Below, piece by piece: positions 20,964 to 32,095 of a stretch of 64,000 nucleotides of DNA. Made by a program: the position numbers and the translations under genes. The first letter of the stretch is position 1; the number at the start of each line of letters is the position of its first letter. Origin of the DNA: Blattamonas nauphoetae (taxonomy: Eukaryota > Preaxostyla > Oxymonadida); assembly GCA_033064195.1 (NCBI GenBank), contig JARBJD010000072.1:62001-126000 (forward strand), read 5' to 3'. The notes below the pieces were generated by a model that ran no database searches, had not been told where the DNA came from, and saw only the letters and a program-made list of their open reading frames with translations.

Positions 20964-22019
20964 ATGTCGAAGTCGAAAAAGAAGTCAGGACAGAAATGGA
21001 GAAGGAAACCAGCAGATTTCCTAACGATTGATCCCAACACGGTGAGAACAATCGACGAACTCTCGCGAGTGTTCTTAACGATTGTGGACTTTGTGAGAAG
21101 TGGGAAGGAAATGGACTCGTCGGCAGAGAAGAAAGCAAACCATTTTCTTTGTCTGATCGAGACACCAGCCACTTTCGATTTCTGTCCACCGGCACAACTT
21201 CTGACCGATCTTGTTCCGACCGAACTGAAGACAACAGACGGTCTCGCTGACAGCGTCCTCGTTCTTCTCTCGTCCCCAACGCCGTCCATCTGCTCATCTA
21301 CGCTGAGTCTTCTCCACAGACTTGTCGATACCCATTCCAAACACAGTTTCCTCCTCGATTTTGTCGAATCTGGCTTTTTTGGGGATCTTCCGGAATCGTT
21401 CCGAGAATCGCCGACCCACGTTTCGCCTGAGTCGGGACTGTCCTTCGTTCGGATCGTGCTCACTGTGGCCTCACTCGGTCGACCGTCGACGATTCGCTCG
21501 TTGTGCAACATCACACGTCGTTCGGAGGAGTCGATCCGGAATGCTCTTCTGAACCACATTCTCGTTCCGCTGGATCCGCTGTGGAGGATGATGTGGACAC
21601 ATCGACTCTTGTTCGACGACATGTTCTTCTTCCATCCAGCCATCTTCCGAAATCTGATTGCTCTTCTTGTCCACGTTGGCCTTTCGCATCCTCCAACACT
21701 GGACTTCGTTCTCTCTTCTCCAATCTGCCTCGTTTTCGTGAGTTTGATAGCCTCAGTCACGAACATCATCAAATTATCGAATGTGCTCGATTCTCTTGAA
21801 GACGAGAGAGATGAATGGGAAAGAGAAGAAACCGAGATGGTCATGAAAGGAAGGAAGAGAGTGAATCGCAAACTGAGAGCGGAAGGAATGGAGAACGAGC
21901 TGGAACACAACATGGTGAATCCGAACACGAACTACAGAATGAAATCGACTCTGCGACGCCTGCATGTTCTGATGAATGCGAAGGGAGCGAACGTGGCTGA
22001 TTATCGATGGCCTCGGTAG
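20964..22019 (+). CDS. ARM/HEAT-like lineage family protein, divergent member
   Basis: 351 residues without an intron, ATG at 20964, stop TAG. The protein is mostly helical with leucine-rich repeats of about 40 residues (LADSVLVLLSSPTPSICSST, FVRIVLTVASLG, FRNLIALLVHVGLSHPPTLD), as in armadillo/HEAT solenoids. The C-terminal layout (late helix 'PTLDFVLSSPICLVF', then a charged helix) matches the genes at 42824, 45250 and 49524, though sequence identity is low. The N-terminus is basic (MSKSKKKSGQKWRRK). Likely a scaffold protein; the specific role is unknown. It is divergent from the Gly-rich gene. Confidence 0.65.
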   Translation: MSKSKKKSGQKWRRKPADFLTIDPNTVRTIDELSRVFLTIVDFVRSGKEMDSSAEKKANHFLCLIETPATFDFCPPAQLLTDLVPTELKTTDGLADSVLVLLSSPTPSICSSTLSLLHRLVDTHSKHSFLLDFVESGFFGDLPESFRESPTHVSPESGLSFVRIVLTVASLGRPSTIRSLCNITRRSEESIRNALLNHILVPLDPLWRMMWTHRLLFDDMFFFHPAIFRNLIALLVHVGLSHPPTLDFVLSSPICLVFVSLIASVTNIIKLSNVLDSLEDERDEWEREETEMVMKGRKRVNRKLRAEGMENELEHNMVNPNTNYRMKSTLRRLHVLMNAKGANVADYRWPR

Positions 22020-22175
22020 TTTCCGTTCTGAGCGGTTTGACATGAACAGCGGACGAATCCGATCTTGTCTTTTGTTGGATGTCGCAAGCTCCATCCGACA
22101 CATAACCAGGGCTCATCAACGGATTGAGTGAGACCCTGGGTCCGGTAAAGACGGTCCATGGGTTGGCCGATCAAA

Positions 22176-24959
22176 CAAACGTTAACATCTTGTGAATCCG
22201 TTTTCTTGCAAACCGACGAACTATCTTCGTCTGATATGGACATGGATGACAGAACTGGAATCTCAAGACAGATTATCAGTTCAACGGAAGACATTCACAA
22301 ACACATTTTTCTGACCGATTATTCTCTCGTCCGAACGATCCCGAACCAGAAAGATCAGCGCGAACAGTTTCTTGATTGAAATGCAGTTCTGAACTCGAAT
22401 CAAAAGATCACCAAATACAAGGCTGGTTACTTAATAACAATTTTGTCGCTGATGTCGATATCGGATTCATCATCTACAGATGTAGAAGCTGAACACAGAA
22501 CGATTACTGCCAACAAACTGAAACAATATGCATTGTTTCGTTCGAACAATGAGACTAGTCGTCAAATGTTGGAGGACATCAGTGACAACGGAATCAACTG
22601 TTCGCCCAAGGGATACAAACCGAACCATATCCAAATCGCGGAAGTGAAGCATCAAGTGTCCACATTTACGCGAGAATTGTGGATGGAACGGGATTGTAAT
22701 CGAGACTATTCCACGGAATGAATACCCTCGATGACATGCAAGAAAACGATTCACAACGACAATTGGAAAGCAAAGAAACCAACTTTTAGGTGATATTGGA
22801 AACACACCAAAACATTTTTAGACTTGATGATCAATTGTAGTTGGCGATTACTCAAGATCCAACTACCAATTTAAGCCGCTCGTCGCCCTTTATGGTTCCT
22901 CGGAGGACAATCACATGGAGCCCAGATATGTCTCCATTTGTTTTGGCACATTTGCGAGTGGATTATACGGAGGCAATTTCTATTGCTGGGTGGACGCGTC
23001 GATGATCATCAGGCTGATCACCACAACAGCTTCTGGTGTGCGGAACACATTGTGTTTCTCTCAACGCACATTATTACAAATGAAGATGGACATCTACACG
23101 AGTTCGGTTCAAGTTATCTTCATGCAGCTATTCTTGGACGTCGCACCACATCAGGACATCAGTATCAGTATATACAATTCCTCACGCCCATCCAGCGGCT
23201 TCTGACAGCCATCCACCATCAATGACGATCGCTACAAACGTCAAGAATGGTCTCTAGGAGCAATTGCTCTGATATTCAACGTTCCGATCCCAAAATGAAT
23301 TAATCCCGATTTCAAGGTCAATGTCGGCTCATCGGACGTTCCGGATGCTACGGGTGCCGAAGATGTTCTATCACCGCCTGACAAATGGTGTGAAGTTGAC
23401 TGTTCAAACACCACTCTCACGTTTGGGAACCGATATCCCCACCGCTCGCAAAAACCATTCATTCTTCTTTGAATCAACAATTAAATCTTCACCACATCAT
23501 CTGGTATCATTTGCACTTGCATTAGACGAAAATGACAAGCCACAACACATCTTGATCAAACAACACCAACATTGCGCCCATGTCGTCCGACAAGAAGTTA
23601 GACACCGACGGCAGATGACAGATAAAGATTACAGCTGATTTGGTGGTTGAGAAATAGCAAGATTTTCTCGAAGAAACATACTCCTTGGAAGGAATGGAAA
23701 GATGAAATATCCATCCAGAAATTGTTGAACTCCATCACATTTGTGACATCTCTCAGCATCAAAGGCTCGGTAGTACTTCAATAAGTTGACGGTGCCCGTA
23801 TCCGAAGGTCTAATCAACTGAAATAGGAATTTTATCGCCTGTGAAGATCAGACCTCCAATGCTCCACAATGACCCGTGATTATTGATCAAGAATACAATA
23901 TGACGGACTATTTTGCACTGATCAATTCCTTATCCGAAATAAGTCGTCGGTCACAACTGGACTTGGATGCAGAAGTCATCAATAAGATTGAAGCACCGTA
24001 TCAAGCGAATTCAGCATGTTCGAGGGTCAACTGTGACATATTTCCTTGAAACAGACAAAAATACATCATATTAAACTTGATTAGTTAGAGAAGACAATCT
24101 CTCCAAACCTCGAAGAACATTGGCGGGAGCTGGACATCAATTCTAATTCGCACACCGACTCTAGTTTGACGGCATTTCGGTACTATAAGCTTCGCAGAGG
24201 ACACACAGTCGGTTGAACAGTCCAGCAAGATCTCAACAAGAAGAACGCCAGTCTGCATGCTCTTTTCAGAAAAGAAAAACACGCTGAACTATTGGAGGGG
24301 TGGGACGTGCGTAATGATTCGCACAACGGCCTCTCAATATTCAGACGTGTGTTGAAGTGTCCAACAAGAGTCGATCAGAGAAAGATCGCTCGAATTGTCT
24401 CACGGAGCATTGCCTCCTTTGTCGCCAGATCCATTCCATGGCGATCTTGGTTGTGAACTCTCATCCCGTCCAGCAGCGGGGCAACATGAGAGGACACGCC
24501 TACCAATACCGGAAAGCAAGAGGCAATTCTAGTTTGTTGACGAACAACAAGTATCTATCTTCAAAAGTTGCTGATTTGAAAGGATTTGGGTCAAAACACT
24601 GGAAAGACAATTCCGTCGAAGTTTGAAGGAGCTGAGATACAAATGAAGAAAGAGCCTCTTCGCGCTGACATTGCGGAATGGTCAGTTGTGAAGTTGAGTG
24701 ACTACCGCAGAGAAGGATCAGCTCCTCGACCTGGACAAGTGAGTTTGTCGAATAGAAGCACAACCGCTTCAATGTCGTTGGAAGCGGAGATTCTGCGTAT
24801 TACACACTGCAGAGCGGAGATTCTGAGTTGCACACGCTGCCAAGCAGAGTTCGCAGTTGGAGATGAAGACACGCTGGATGGAAGCTGGACAGAATCGACC
24901 GAATCTCATCTGGAGGATGAAATCACAGTAAAATTTTAATCCGTCCTAGATTTACAGAT
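22176..24959. other. Interior of composite block, no recognised gene
   Basis: Short plus-strand frames at 22158-22379, 22443-22721, 22915-23225, 23321-23638 and 24586-24939 have ordinary amino-acid composition and could be pieces of one decayed coding region. I cannot match any to a transposase or host family. Confidence 0.3.
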
Positions 24960-26280
24960 ATGAAGTTCGAGAGCTCGGACTCTCTAGACACCGGTTGCAC
25001 TGTGACGATGACTGGAACCGGTCTGCTTGTTGGAGAATCGCTGAACGTGACTCTGAACTCCTCACACTCCTTCATCGCAGCAGTCACCTCAGAAACCGAA
25101 GTACAATCCGCAGAACTCCAAGTTGGATGACCGACGACTCTCAAACACAATCACAACGATCAAAGCGACTGAAACGGATCAAGAATAGACCATCTTCGGT
25201 GCGACGATATCAGACTCGACTTTCTAACTCGTCATCAGTTTCGACGTTGTTCTGTGGGGATCGAAAGCGACCTTGCTCCTCGATTGAGGATAGATGGAAG
25301 ATTGTGGAAGGAATGAGGATGTTGTCGCTGTCATTCTCGATCTTTCACAACGTGACACATCTCGAACAAGGGAGAATGCTGCCTCAACACGGAGATGTGA
25401 TTGAATCTGGATCGACAATGACAATGGAACTGTTAGTGCTCCCTCGTTCGTTGTCCGAAGTGGAAGGAGAGGGAATGGTTGAAGTTTTGGAGGTTAATTG
25501 TGGATTCATCATGTTGAGGTAGTTCTGTCTGACTCGCCCTCCCACATCTTCATTCGAATGGTTGGAGGACACTTGACAATCGAAATATGTTCATTAACTG
25601 GACACTCACCCTCTCCTCCTTCTAACCTGGAAACAACTCCTGCTCTGTGTTTGTGAGAGTGGCATTCTGAACTTGGTGAACTGCAAGACAACCATCAAAC
25701 AGACAGACCTCACATCCCTCTCGCAGGGAGCGATCAACATGAAGGGAGACAGCCTGACAATGGAAACGAGTGCGTTTCACGACAATAGCCCTCACATCTC
25801 TTCATTCCCTTCTCTTCGTCACAGCATTCACTGTTCTGGAAAGGGACACTTGAAGATTGGGAGTCTGAATGGTGGAGATGGGAAAGCAGACCATCCTCAT
25901 CTTTGGCTGTCCCACGAAGATTGTGTGTTGAGTGGGAAGGAGGTGAATGCGAATGCCACGTTCTTCATCCCAGCCTCTCTTCATCACCGACGAGCACGCT
26001 GAAAAGACAGCACAAGCATTTGATTTGACGATGGAAGGAATGAATCTGATTCCTTTCTCACTGATCCTGGAAGTGTTTACAACGAAGAAAGATAAGACTG
26101 TCGGAGAGATAGTTCGGACTCCACTTTCTGTCAACTCAACAAAATCGTTCAACGAGACTCAGATCGAAATGAGTTTGCCATGTCATCGATGTCAGGATTC
26201 GAGAAGAGTCTGGAATGGTCTGGACGTGTTGTGATTAGACTGAACGAAACGACGATTGCGATATTGATTCAGAAGAACTC
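24960..26280 (+). pseudogene. Decayed beta-helix surface-protein fragment in composite block
   Basis: Plus-strand segments match the region of the 9970 gene just before its membrane span. LSQGAINMKGDSLTMETSAF at 25673-26002 aligns with LSQGAVRMKNGSLTIETSSF (about 13450), and HDNSPHISSFPSLR with HDNTPLSSSFPSLR. Upstream pieces (VTMTGTGLLVGESLNVTLNS, about 25000) and downstream pieces (about 26100-26280) continue the same order in other frames. Several frame changes show decay. It is a separate capture or insertion from the copy in hAT-1. Confidence 0.75.
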
Positions 26281-27072
26281 ACATGTGAGTCGAGTTGTTT
26301 CATCACTCGTTCCGCATTGGGATATGCGAAGCCTTCGGTGGATCTCCTCGCTTCCGGTAGCGAGTCGAGTACTCCTCACCATCTGTTCGTGAGTGGAGTT
26401 TCCCGAATGGTCATTTCACGTGGTTGGCGAAGCCACCGTCGCTATCGACTACTGCTCCGCTCCAGTCCTAATCGTCCGATAAGACTCCTCGCTCGCCAAC
26501 TGCTGGTGCCAGCTTTGGAGGAAGCACGGCCGTTGACAATGTAAAAGGGGAGCAAGTGGGTAGAGTCGTAGAAGTTATCTTCTTCTCTCATCTTTTCATT
26601 ATCACTTATACACTTGATTTTAGTCCTTTTCAATACTCAATCCGTTGATGAGCCCTGGTTATGTGTCGGATGGAGCTTGCGACATCCTTTACACAAACCA
26701 GTGCTCATCAACCTCTTTCTCTGCCACACAGCAGTTGAAGGAGGACATCGGTATGTCTTTAGCACTGCGGCGTTTTTACAATTGTAACCTTTTGGTGGTT
26801 TCCACTTCACTAGTCCTTCTGACTTCTCGTTGTCTCCAGTTTTTCATCCCCGTTGGGGCTTTTCTGGAGTAATGGGTTGATCCCATCCTTTTGCTCATCA
26901 ACCGCCCCCACTTGGGCAGAACCGGCTCGATGATTAACCTCTCGGGTCGGGATTTTTCTTTCAACAGATAAAACTTTTATTATTCTGTTTGTTGATCGGC
27001 CAACCCATGGACCGTCTTTACCGGACCCAGGGTCTCACTCAATCCGTTGATGAGCACTGGTTTGTGTAAAGG

Positions 27073-27403
27073 AACAGATTTCTTTTTCATGATTTCCCAA
27101 ACCAGCAGAAACAACGTTGTTTCACTCGACGAATCACTGACATCCATCTTTTGGTGATCATCTGATGAAAGAACAATCAATCTCCTTATTCGTGAGTTGG
27201 TCGGAGTTGGGTCTCTGAGGCTGAGTGAGAGAACAGAGGGATTGTGAGTGTGTTGATTGATGTGAGCTTCTCTTTGGTCAGTTCACATTTTTCACGTTTT
27301 TATCTCCGTTCTTTCAACATTTCCGTCAAAAAGCTGTGGATATGTGAGGGAAGAGAATCAAGAGAGGCGAAGTGAAGCGAGTGTGAAGAGAGAAGAGCTC
27401 GGA
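27073..27403. other. Spacer downstream of the SPRY-like gene
   Basis: I see no gene here. It is the probable 3' region of the minus-strand gene that ends at 27404. Confidence 0.5.
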
Positions 27404-27567
27404 TTAGTCCATCACCACTTCCAAAGTCCCTCCAACAATCGATGGCTCTCCCAATACTTCAGTTGATACAATCTCAACTGAATTCCCTGTGTAGTATGGA
27501 TGGACAACGAATCGGAAGGGAACAGGAATGTTGGAGAAGAAGACTGGCTGTGTCTCTCCATCTTGCG

Positions 27568-28923
27568 GGGACTGTCTATAGTTCATCAGCAGTTTCAACT
27601 ATAGTTCATCAGCATCCCTTAATCAGAGACCTGTGAGATATATCGACTTCAATTGATTAACAATTGAAATAATGACGTAAAATGAAGAAGAAGACTGTTT
27701 TGAGCCGTGGATGTTTTGTGTGAAAGACTAGTTCTGTTGATGGGTCGAAAGAGTTAATGTGGGTCGGAAGAGGAGAAGTTTGAGAGGGAAGACCATTACA
27801 ATGAGCTTCGCCCAGCAGGAAAAACCTTTCTGAAGAGTGAGACAAGGATAATGTGCTCCGAGAGTGCAGAAATCAAAGATCTGGAATGTGATCGTGGGAT
27901 CAAGCAATAGTGATTGGAAATAGTTGTGAAAAACGGAGAAACGGAAGCTATCAGGCCGATAAAGGATATTGGGAGGGAGGTAGATTGCAGAAAGTGCTCA
28001 ATAGGACAAGGATAGTCTGAAATGTGGGGAGACAGAATTGGCGAGAATGTCGAGATTTAGAAGATAGACGACGACACCACTCATGTATCGAGTCACAAAA
28101 TCAAGAACGGTGCAGGGGATGAACTTCAGGGAGAGAAGGGTTTGAGATAGCTCTTCGATGATCGTATTTGAGTGGGAGATGATTCGAGTGAATGCATCCT
28201 ATGGTTTTGAGGATTGAAATTGCGAGAGAAGGATTGGGAACGTGCAAAGGACACATGAACAGTGCAAAACTGTTAAAAACTCGGATACTGGCTGTGTAGT
28301 CAGAAAGTCACTTCCTCTGGAAGGATTGTTGATTAAAGATGTTTGCAAACCCACGAAGAGACATCATAAACTGTAGAGGAGAGTCCTTCATAAATGATGA
28401 GCATATCCAGTGGACCAGACAGGAACAAATCGATTCATGACGTGAAGCATCGTCCCCATCTTTCTAATCCGAGACGAGACTGTCCAAGAAGGCAAGAAAT
28501 CCATCACTGATAGAGTTGTTGTGCATCTGAGGAAATAATCAACGAAAGAGAGCGGAGATCTTTCAGAGACTTGCGATTCGCTGTGTCGCACTTATTATCC
28601 TCAAGACATCGCACTGTGAAGCCAAGTGAGGACTAAAAGTCATTCTCATTGGAGTTCTGTCCCTCAGTTTTGGTGCACTCGCATCTGGATTGATGATAGT
28701 CGCTGTACAGATTCCGGAATCATGTGTGATCAGTACTACGTTGCAGTTCGCTCAAAGAGACATTCACGATTTGTGTAGATGAATTCCGCGTATTTCTCTC
28801 CGAAAGGCGATGTCAGAGATGGACATGACTTGAAGAGGCGAAAGTGGCCACTTGTAGATGAAACGAAATGATGGGTCTCTGATGAACTATAGTTGGTATT
28901 GCTGATGAACTATAGTCAGTCCC
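27568..28923. mobile_element. TE3, Mutator-like element in SPRY-like gene
   Basis: The ends are GGGACTGTCTATAGTTCATC (27568) and its near inverse ending CTATAGTCAGTCCC (28923). A 15-bp word CTATAGTTCATCAGC is repeated at the left end, and its inverse lies at the right. The duplication ATCTTGCG (8 bp, or 9 with the preceding C) lies at 27560-27567 and 28924-28931. Removing the element and one duplication restores a continuous host reading frame. The 1356-bp element has no convincing coding region. Confidence 0.85.
27640..28860. other. TE3 interior, no gene seen
   Basis: Only frames shorter than 70 codons are present, with no transposase features and no obvious passenger exon. Confidence 0.5.
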
Positions 28924-30336
28924 ATCTTGCGACAGCTTCAATGTTCGCTTTCCTTCTCGTCCATCTGCCTCCATCACCACTCGCTATCCAACTGCTCCTT
29001 TCTTGCATGCTGATCCTCCGTGTGATGATTTGTTGTACTGATAGACTTCTTGACTTGATGAATACCATCCTGCTCCTCCTTTCAAGCCCATAAAGTTGCT
29101 CTGTGTTGTCTTAACTGTTAAAGTCAGCGCTGTTGAGATTAACCCGAAATCAAACTGGGCGCAGATGACTCGAAAGATGAAAGTGATTCGCACGACAACA
29201 CCTCCGAATGAATACGAGAGAAGAGGATGTGCGGAGGAACTGCCAGTTTTAGTGAATACATTTCCTGTGAGAGTGAACTTGTCTTGTTGGAACACTTCGA
29301 TTGCTGCTGCTCCTTCCTTACTCATCCTTCGTCGCTCTTCTTCTTCATTTCTCTTCCTTTCTTCGTTCTCTTTCTCTTCTCTCTTCTTCTCTTCTCGTCT
29401 CTGTCGTCCTTCCGAAATCAGTTCCTCGTTCATCCTCTTCATCTCTTCCATCTCTCTCATCTTCCTCGAGAACTCTTTCTGTCTCTCCTCTTCTACCTTC
29501 TTTGCAATATCTCGTTCCACTTGCATCAATTTCAGTTTGTCATCCATCTCCCTTTTCACACTCTCTCTTTCTTGTTCCATCTCCCTCCGAACAGAGGCCA
29601 AGTCAATCCCAATGGAACCGATCTCCGTCTCAGATGGAGCTGGGAATAACGAAGAGAAGTGTCGGAGAATGACGCCTCCCACCTTTTCCTGAAGAAGATG
29701 GCGTGCCTGTTCGTTTGTTGTTCTTCCGAGCGAGTGACCAAGAGTCAGAACTGATTTCTCAATTCGAGCAAGTGCGAATCCACAACGACGAGTCAGCGAG
29801 AACGAATCTTCTTTCCTTTCTTCTTTCTTCTTGTTGGTTGATGTCGAATGCCGTTCTGTTTCAATGTGAGAGCGAAGGCCACTGCACAATTGATCCAAAA
29901 CAACAAGTGTCGAAAGAACATCCACTGACCCACTTTCACTTTCATCTTCACTTTCAATTCGAGTGCAAAGTCTCTCAACAATTCCCGAACTCAACACTCC
30001 CTCCACTTCCACACACGAAAGACTTCCTCCACACAGAAGACTCCAAACACGAATCAAAACAAAACAGTTGGAGAGAGAGAGGAGAGGAAAGAATGATGAA
30101 GAGGAGAGAAAGAACAGACCCAAGTGAGTGAGTGGCTGGTGTCGACAACGAACTGTCCGAATGCTGATCAACCAAACAACAACAAGAAGAACAAAGAGAA
30201 CAGGAGAAAGAAGGAGAAAGAGAAGAAATGAAGAAAAAGAGGAACAAACAGAGGAGAGCGCAAGCAGAGAAGGAATCAAGTCACTCCGAAGTCGAGGTCG
30301 TCCTTCCGACACCGATGTCACCATCACCCCAACCAC

Positions 30337-31026
30337 ACTCGACAGAACTCCCTGAACACACAGAATCCATCACAAAATCAATTAAAAAGTGAATCAAAAA
30401 GAGAATCAGAAATATCATCATATGGAGAAAAGAAGAGAGACACACAAAAAGGGTGGATATACAGTCCGAAGAAAGACGCTCCGAAAATCTCTCCAGCAAT
30501 CCACTCCGGATCCCAATCGAACTTCGTTCTTTCATTTGAGATGGTTCTGAGATATCACAAGAACGAAGAAATCAACAATCCAAATCAAAAGAATGTGTTC
30601 GCAAATAATCAAACAATCATGTGATAATCATGTGACAGACCTGATGTGAGAATGGTGAGGACAGAATGAGCGATCTTGAATTGGACAGTTTCATCGCCAT
30701 TCTTGAACTCACTTTCACATCTCCTGAATTCCTCCATCTGAAAGATAAGAATTGAAAAATAGTGAATAATGGATGAGAAGAGATAAAAGTGCATTGTAAG
30801 GAGATGAAAATGAACGAGAATGAAGCACAACGAAAAGGCCCGTGGGACGATAGAATTGTGACAATGACAATTCACACAAGTCCATCAGACGTGTTAAAAA
30901 AGTGCTCACTTGGTTTGACATTTTGAATTGCGTCTGAGCTGGTAGCATTATCTCGTAGAAAAAATTTTGGGTGGGGATCATTTCTTGTTCCGTTTTTGAC
31001 AGAAATACTCCTGAATCTGTTTGCAC
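30337..31026 (-). other. Probable upstream exons of the coiled-coil gene
   Basis: Candidate exons lie on the minus strand: 30910-31026 (FFYEIMLPAQTQFKMSNQ), 30641-30737 (MEEFRRCESEFKNGDETVQF) and 30440-30546 (KERSSIGIRSGLLERFSERL or an alternative frame). GT-AG introns of 172 nt (30738-30909) and 94 nt (30547-30640) would join the first three. The link onward to 30336 was not settled because two frames are plausible, so the start of the gene is unknown. Confidence 0.35.
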
Positions 31027-32095
31027 AATTTAATGCAACTCTCAATCTTTAGCGTTTGCGAAAGTTGGAAAACAGTTTTCCGTCACCCATACTTATTCAG
31101 ATCCAGTTCTCACACGTCGCCCGAAGGATTATTAGGGAATGAGACAACAGGCCAAGGTGAGTGGTATCTCAGTCTTTGTTCTCTGCATTTTCTTTTTGAA
31201 AAGTTTCCATCACACGTTCTCGATTGTTCGAAGAGAGTTTCACAAAAAGGAGCGAATATCAAAAAACAACCAAAATGGATTTCACAGCCAATAAACAGAA
31301 ATGAAGAACACGATCAAGCAAAGACAGAGAAAATACAGAATGCCTGTATCGATCACACGAGTGTCGCTGCGGGATGTCTTCAAAAATCCTCCAAAATCAC
31401 AAAAAGAACACACTTTCAGAGGCGGTTCGGGAGGGGGAGACGATGGTGGGACATCAGGCAATGGGAATTTTGAGTGTATTTCATTCGCCAATCTGAAACA
31501 ACAAAACGACATCAAACACAAAACAGGAATCAGAGAACGAATCGCCAGACAATTCGAGAAGATCATCGTTGAATTCCCCCGACGACGAATCCACTTCACC
31601 AAACAAAATGCCCATCGATTCTGCCATCGCCTGACAATCAACGAAACAGACAACATCAAACACAGAAAAGAAAACAATCCAATCCCAACACAAAACAATG
31701 CGACACAACACTCGAACAAACATCAAATCTTCAAAAAGAGAAAACGTCTCATCCAAACCTGTCCTGCCCCGATCGGCACTTCTCGCGGTCGGTCACGGGA
31801 CGATGTATGCTCAACCAACATTCGGATTGGTGGTGATTTCAGCTGTCGGTCTGCATCGTCGGACCATCTTCGAATATTTGTGAATGTGGTTCTGAATTAG
31901 CAAGCAATGAGTCGAGAGGAGTTGACAATGAGAGTCAGGACGAAATTGACGAAGAAAAACGAGAATGAGAAAAAAGAAGACAAGCGAGAATACAACAAGA
32001 AGTTGAACAGGCACAACTAGAAAAGGAAATGTTCGAACAAACTTTATCATTGGATTGTAGGTAAGGAGCAGAACGTCCATATATTTGTAGTATAT
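31027..32095. other. Region with weak coding signals on the minus strand
   Basis: A minus-strand piece LDETFSLFEDLMF (about 31710) followed by a pyrimidine-rich GT-AG intron and MAESMGILFGEVDSSSGEF (about 31590) looks like two exons. The 199-codon plus-strand frame at 31301-31900 is probably the opposite-strand shadow of these exons and introns. No product can be named. Confidence 0.3.

Larger units (their letters stand above)
22077..27072. mobile_element. Composite block bounded by nested inverted repeats
   Basis: Left terminus 22077-22128 (GGATGTCGCAAGCTCC..., then GCTCATCAACGG) recurs inverted at about 26634-26687. A second pair, CCTTTACACAAACCAGTG... at 26686-26712, recurs inverted at about 27046-27072. 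In addition, 22111-22175 (through GGTCCGGTAAAGACGG) recurs inverted at about 26985-27055. This suggests two related elements side by side or one invaded by a relative. No convincing target duplication was found, so the superfamily is unknown. The interior holds a decayed surface-protein copy. Confidence 0.6.
27404..30336 (-). pseudogene. Coiled-coil plus SPRY-like gene, split by TE3
   Basis: Frame 28984-30336 has helical sequence (LSTLVVLDQLCSGLRSHI, VLTLGHSLGRTTNEQARHLL), a long Glu/Arg coiled coil (about 29320-29600) and the start of a beta domain (AAIEVFQQDKFTLTGNVFTK). After a TAG at 28984 the same frame continues with VVMEADGREGKRTLKLSQDG up to TE3. Beyond TE3, at 27404-27567, it resumes SQDGETQPVFFSNIPVPFRF and ends VGGTLEVVMD-TAA. 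This tail resembles a SPRY/B30.2 domain (inference). The Leu/Phe-rich part near 30060-30260 is probably one or more introns. TE3 and the TAG together would remove the C-terminal domain. Confidence 0.75.

Noticed and set aside
20759-21928. 389-codon minus-strand frame
   Set aside because: It lies opposite the ARM-like gene at 20964-22019, whose frame has a proper start, stop and family pattern; the minus frame has none.
31301-31900. 199-codon plus-strand frame rich in Asn, Lys and Arg
   Set aside because: Its composition mirrors pyrimidine-rich introns and exons suspected on the minus strand, and no domain is visible.
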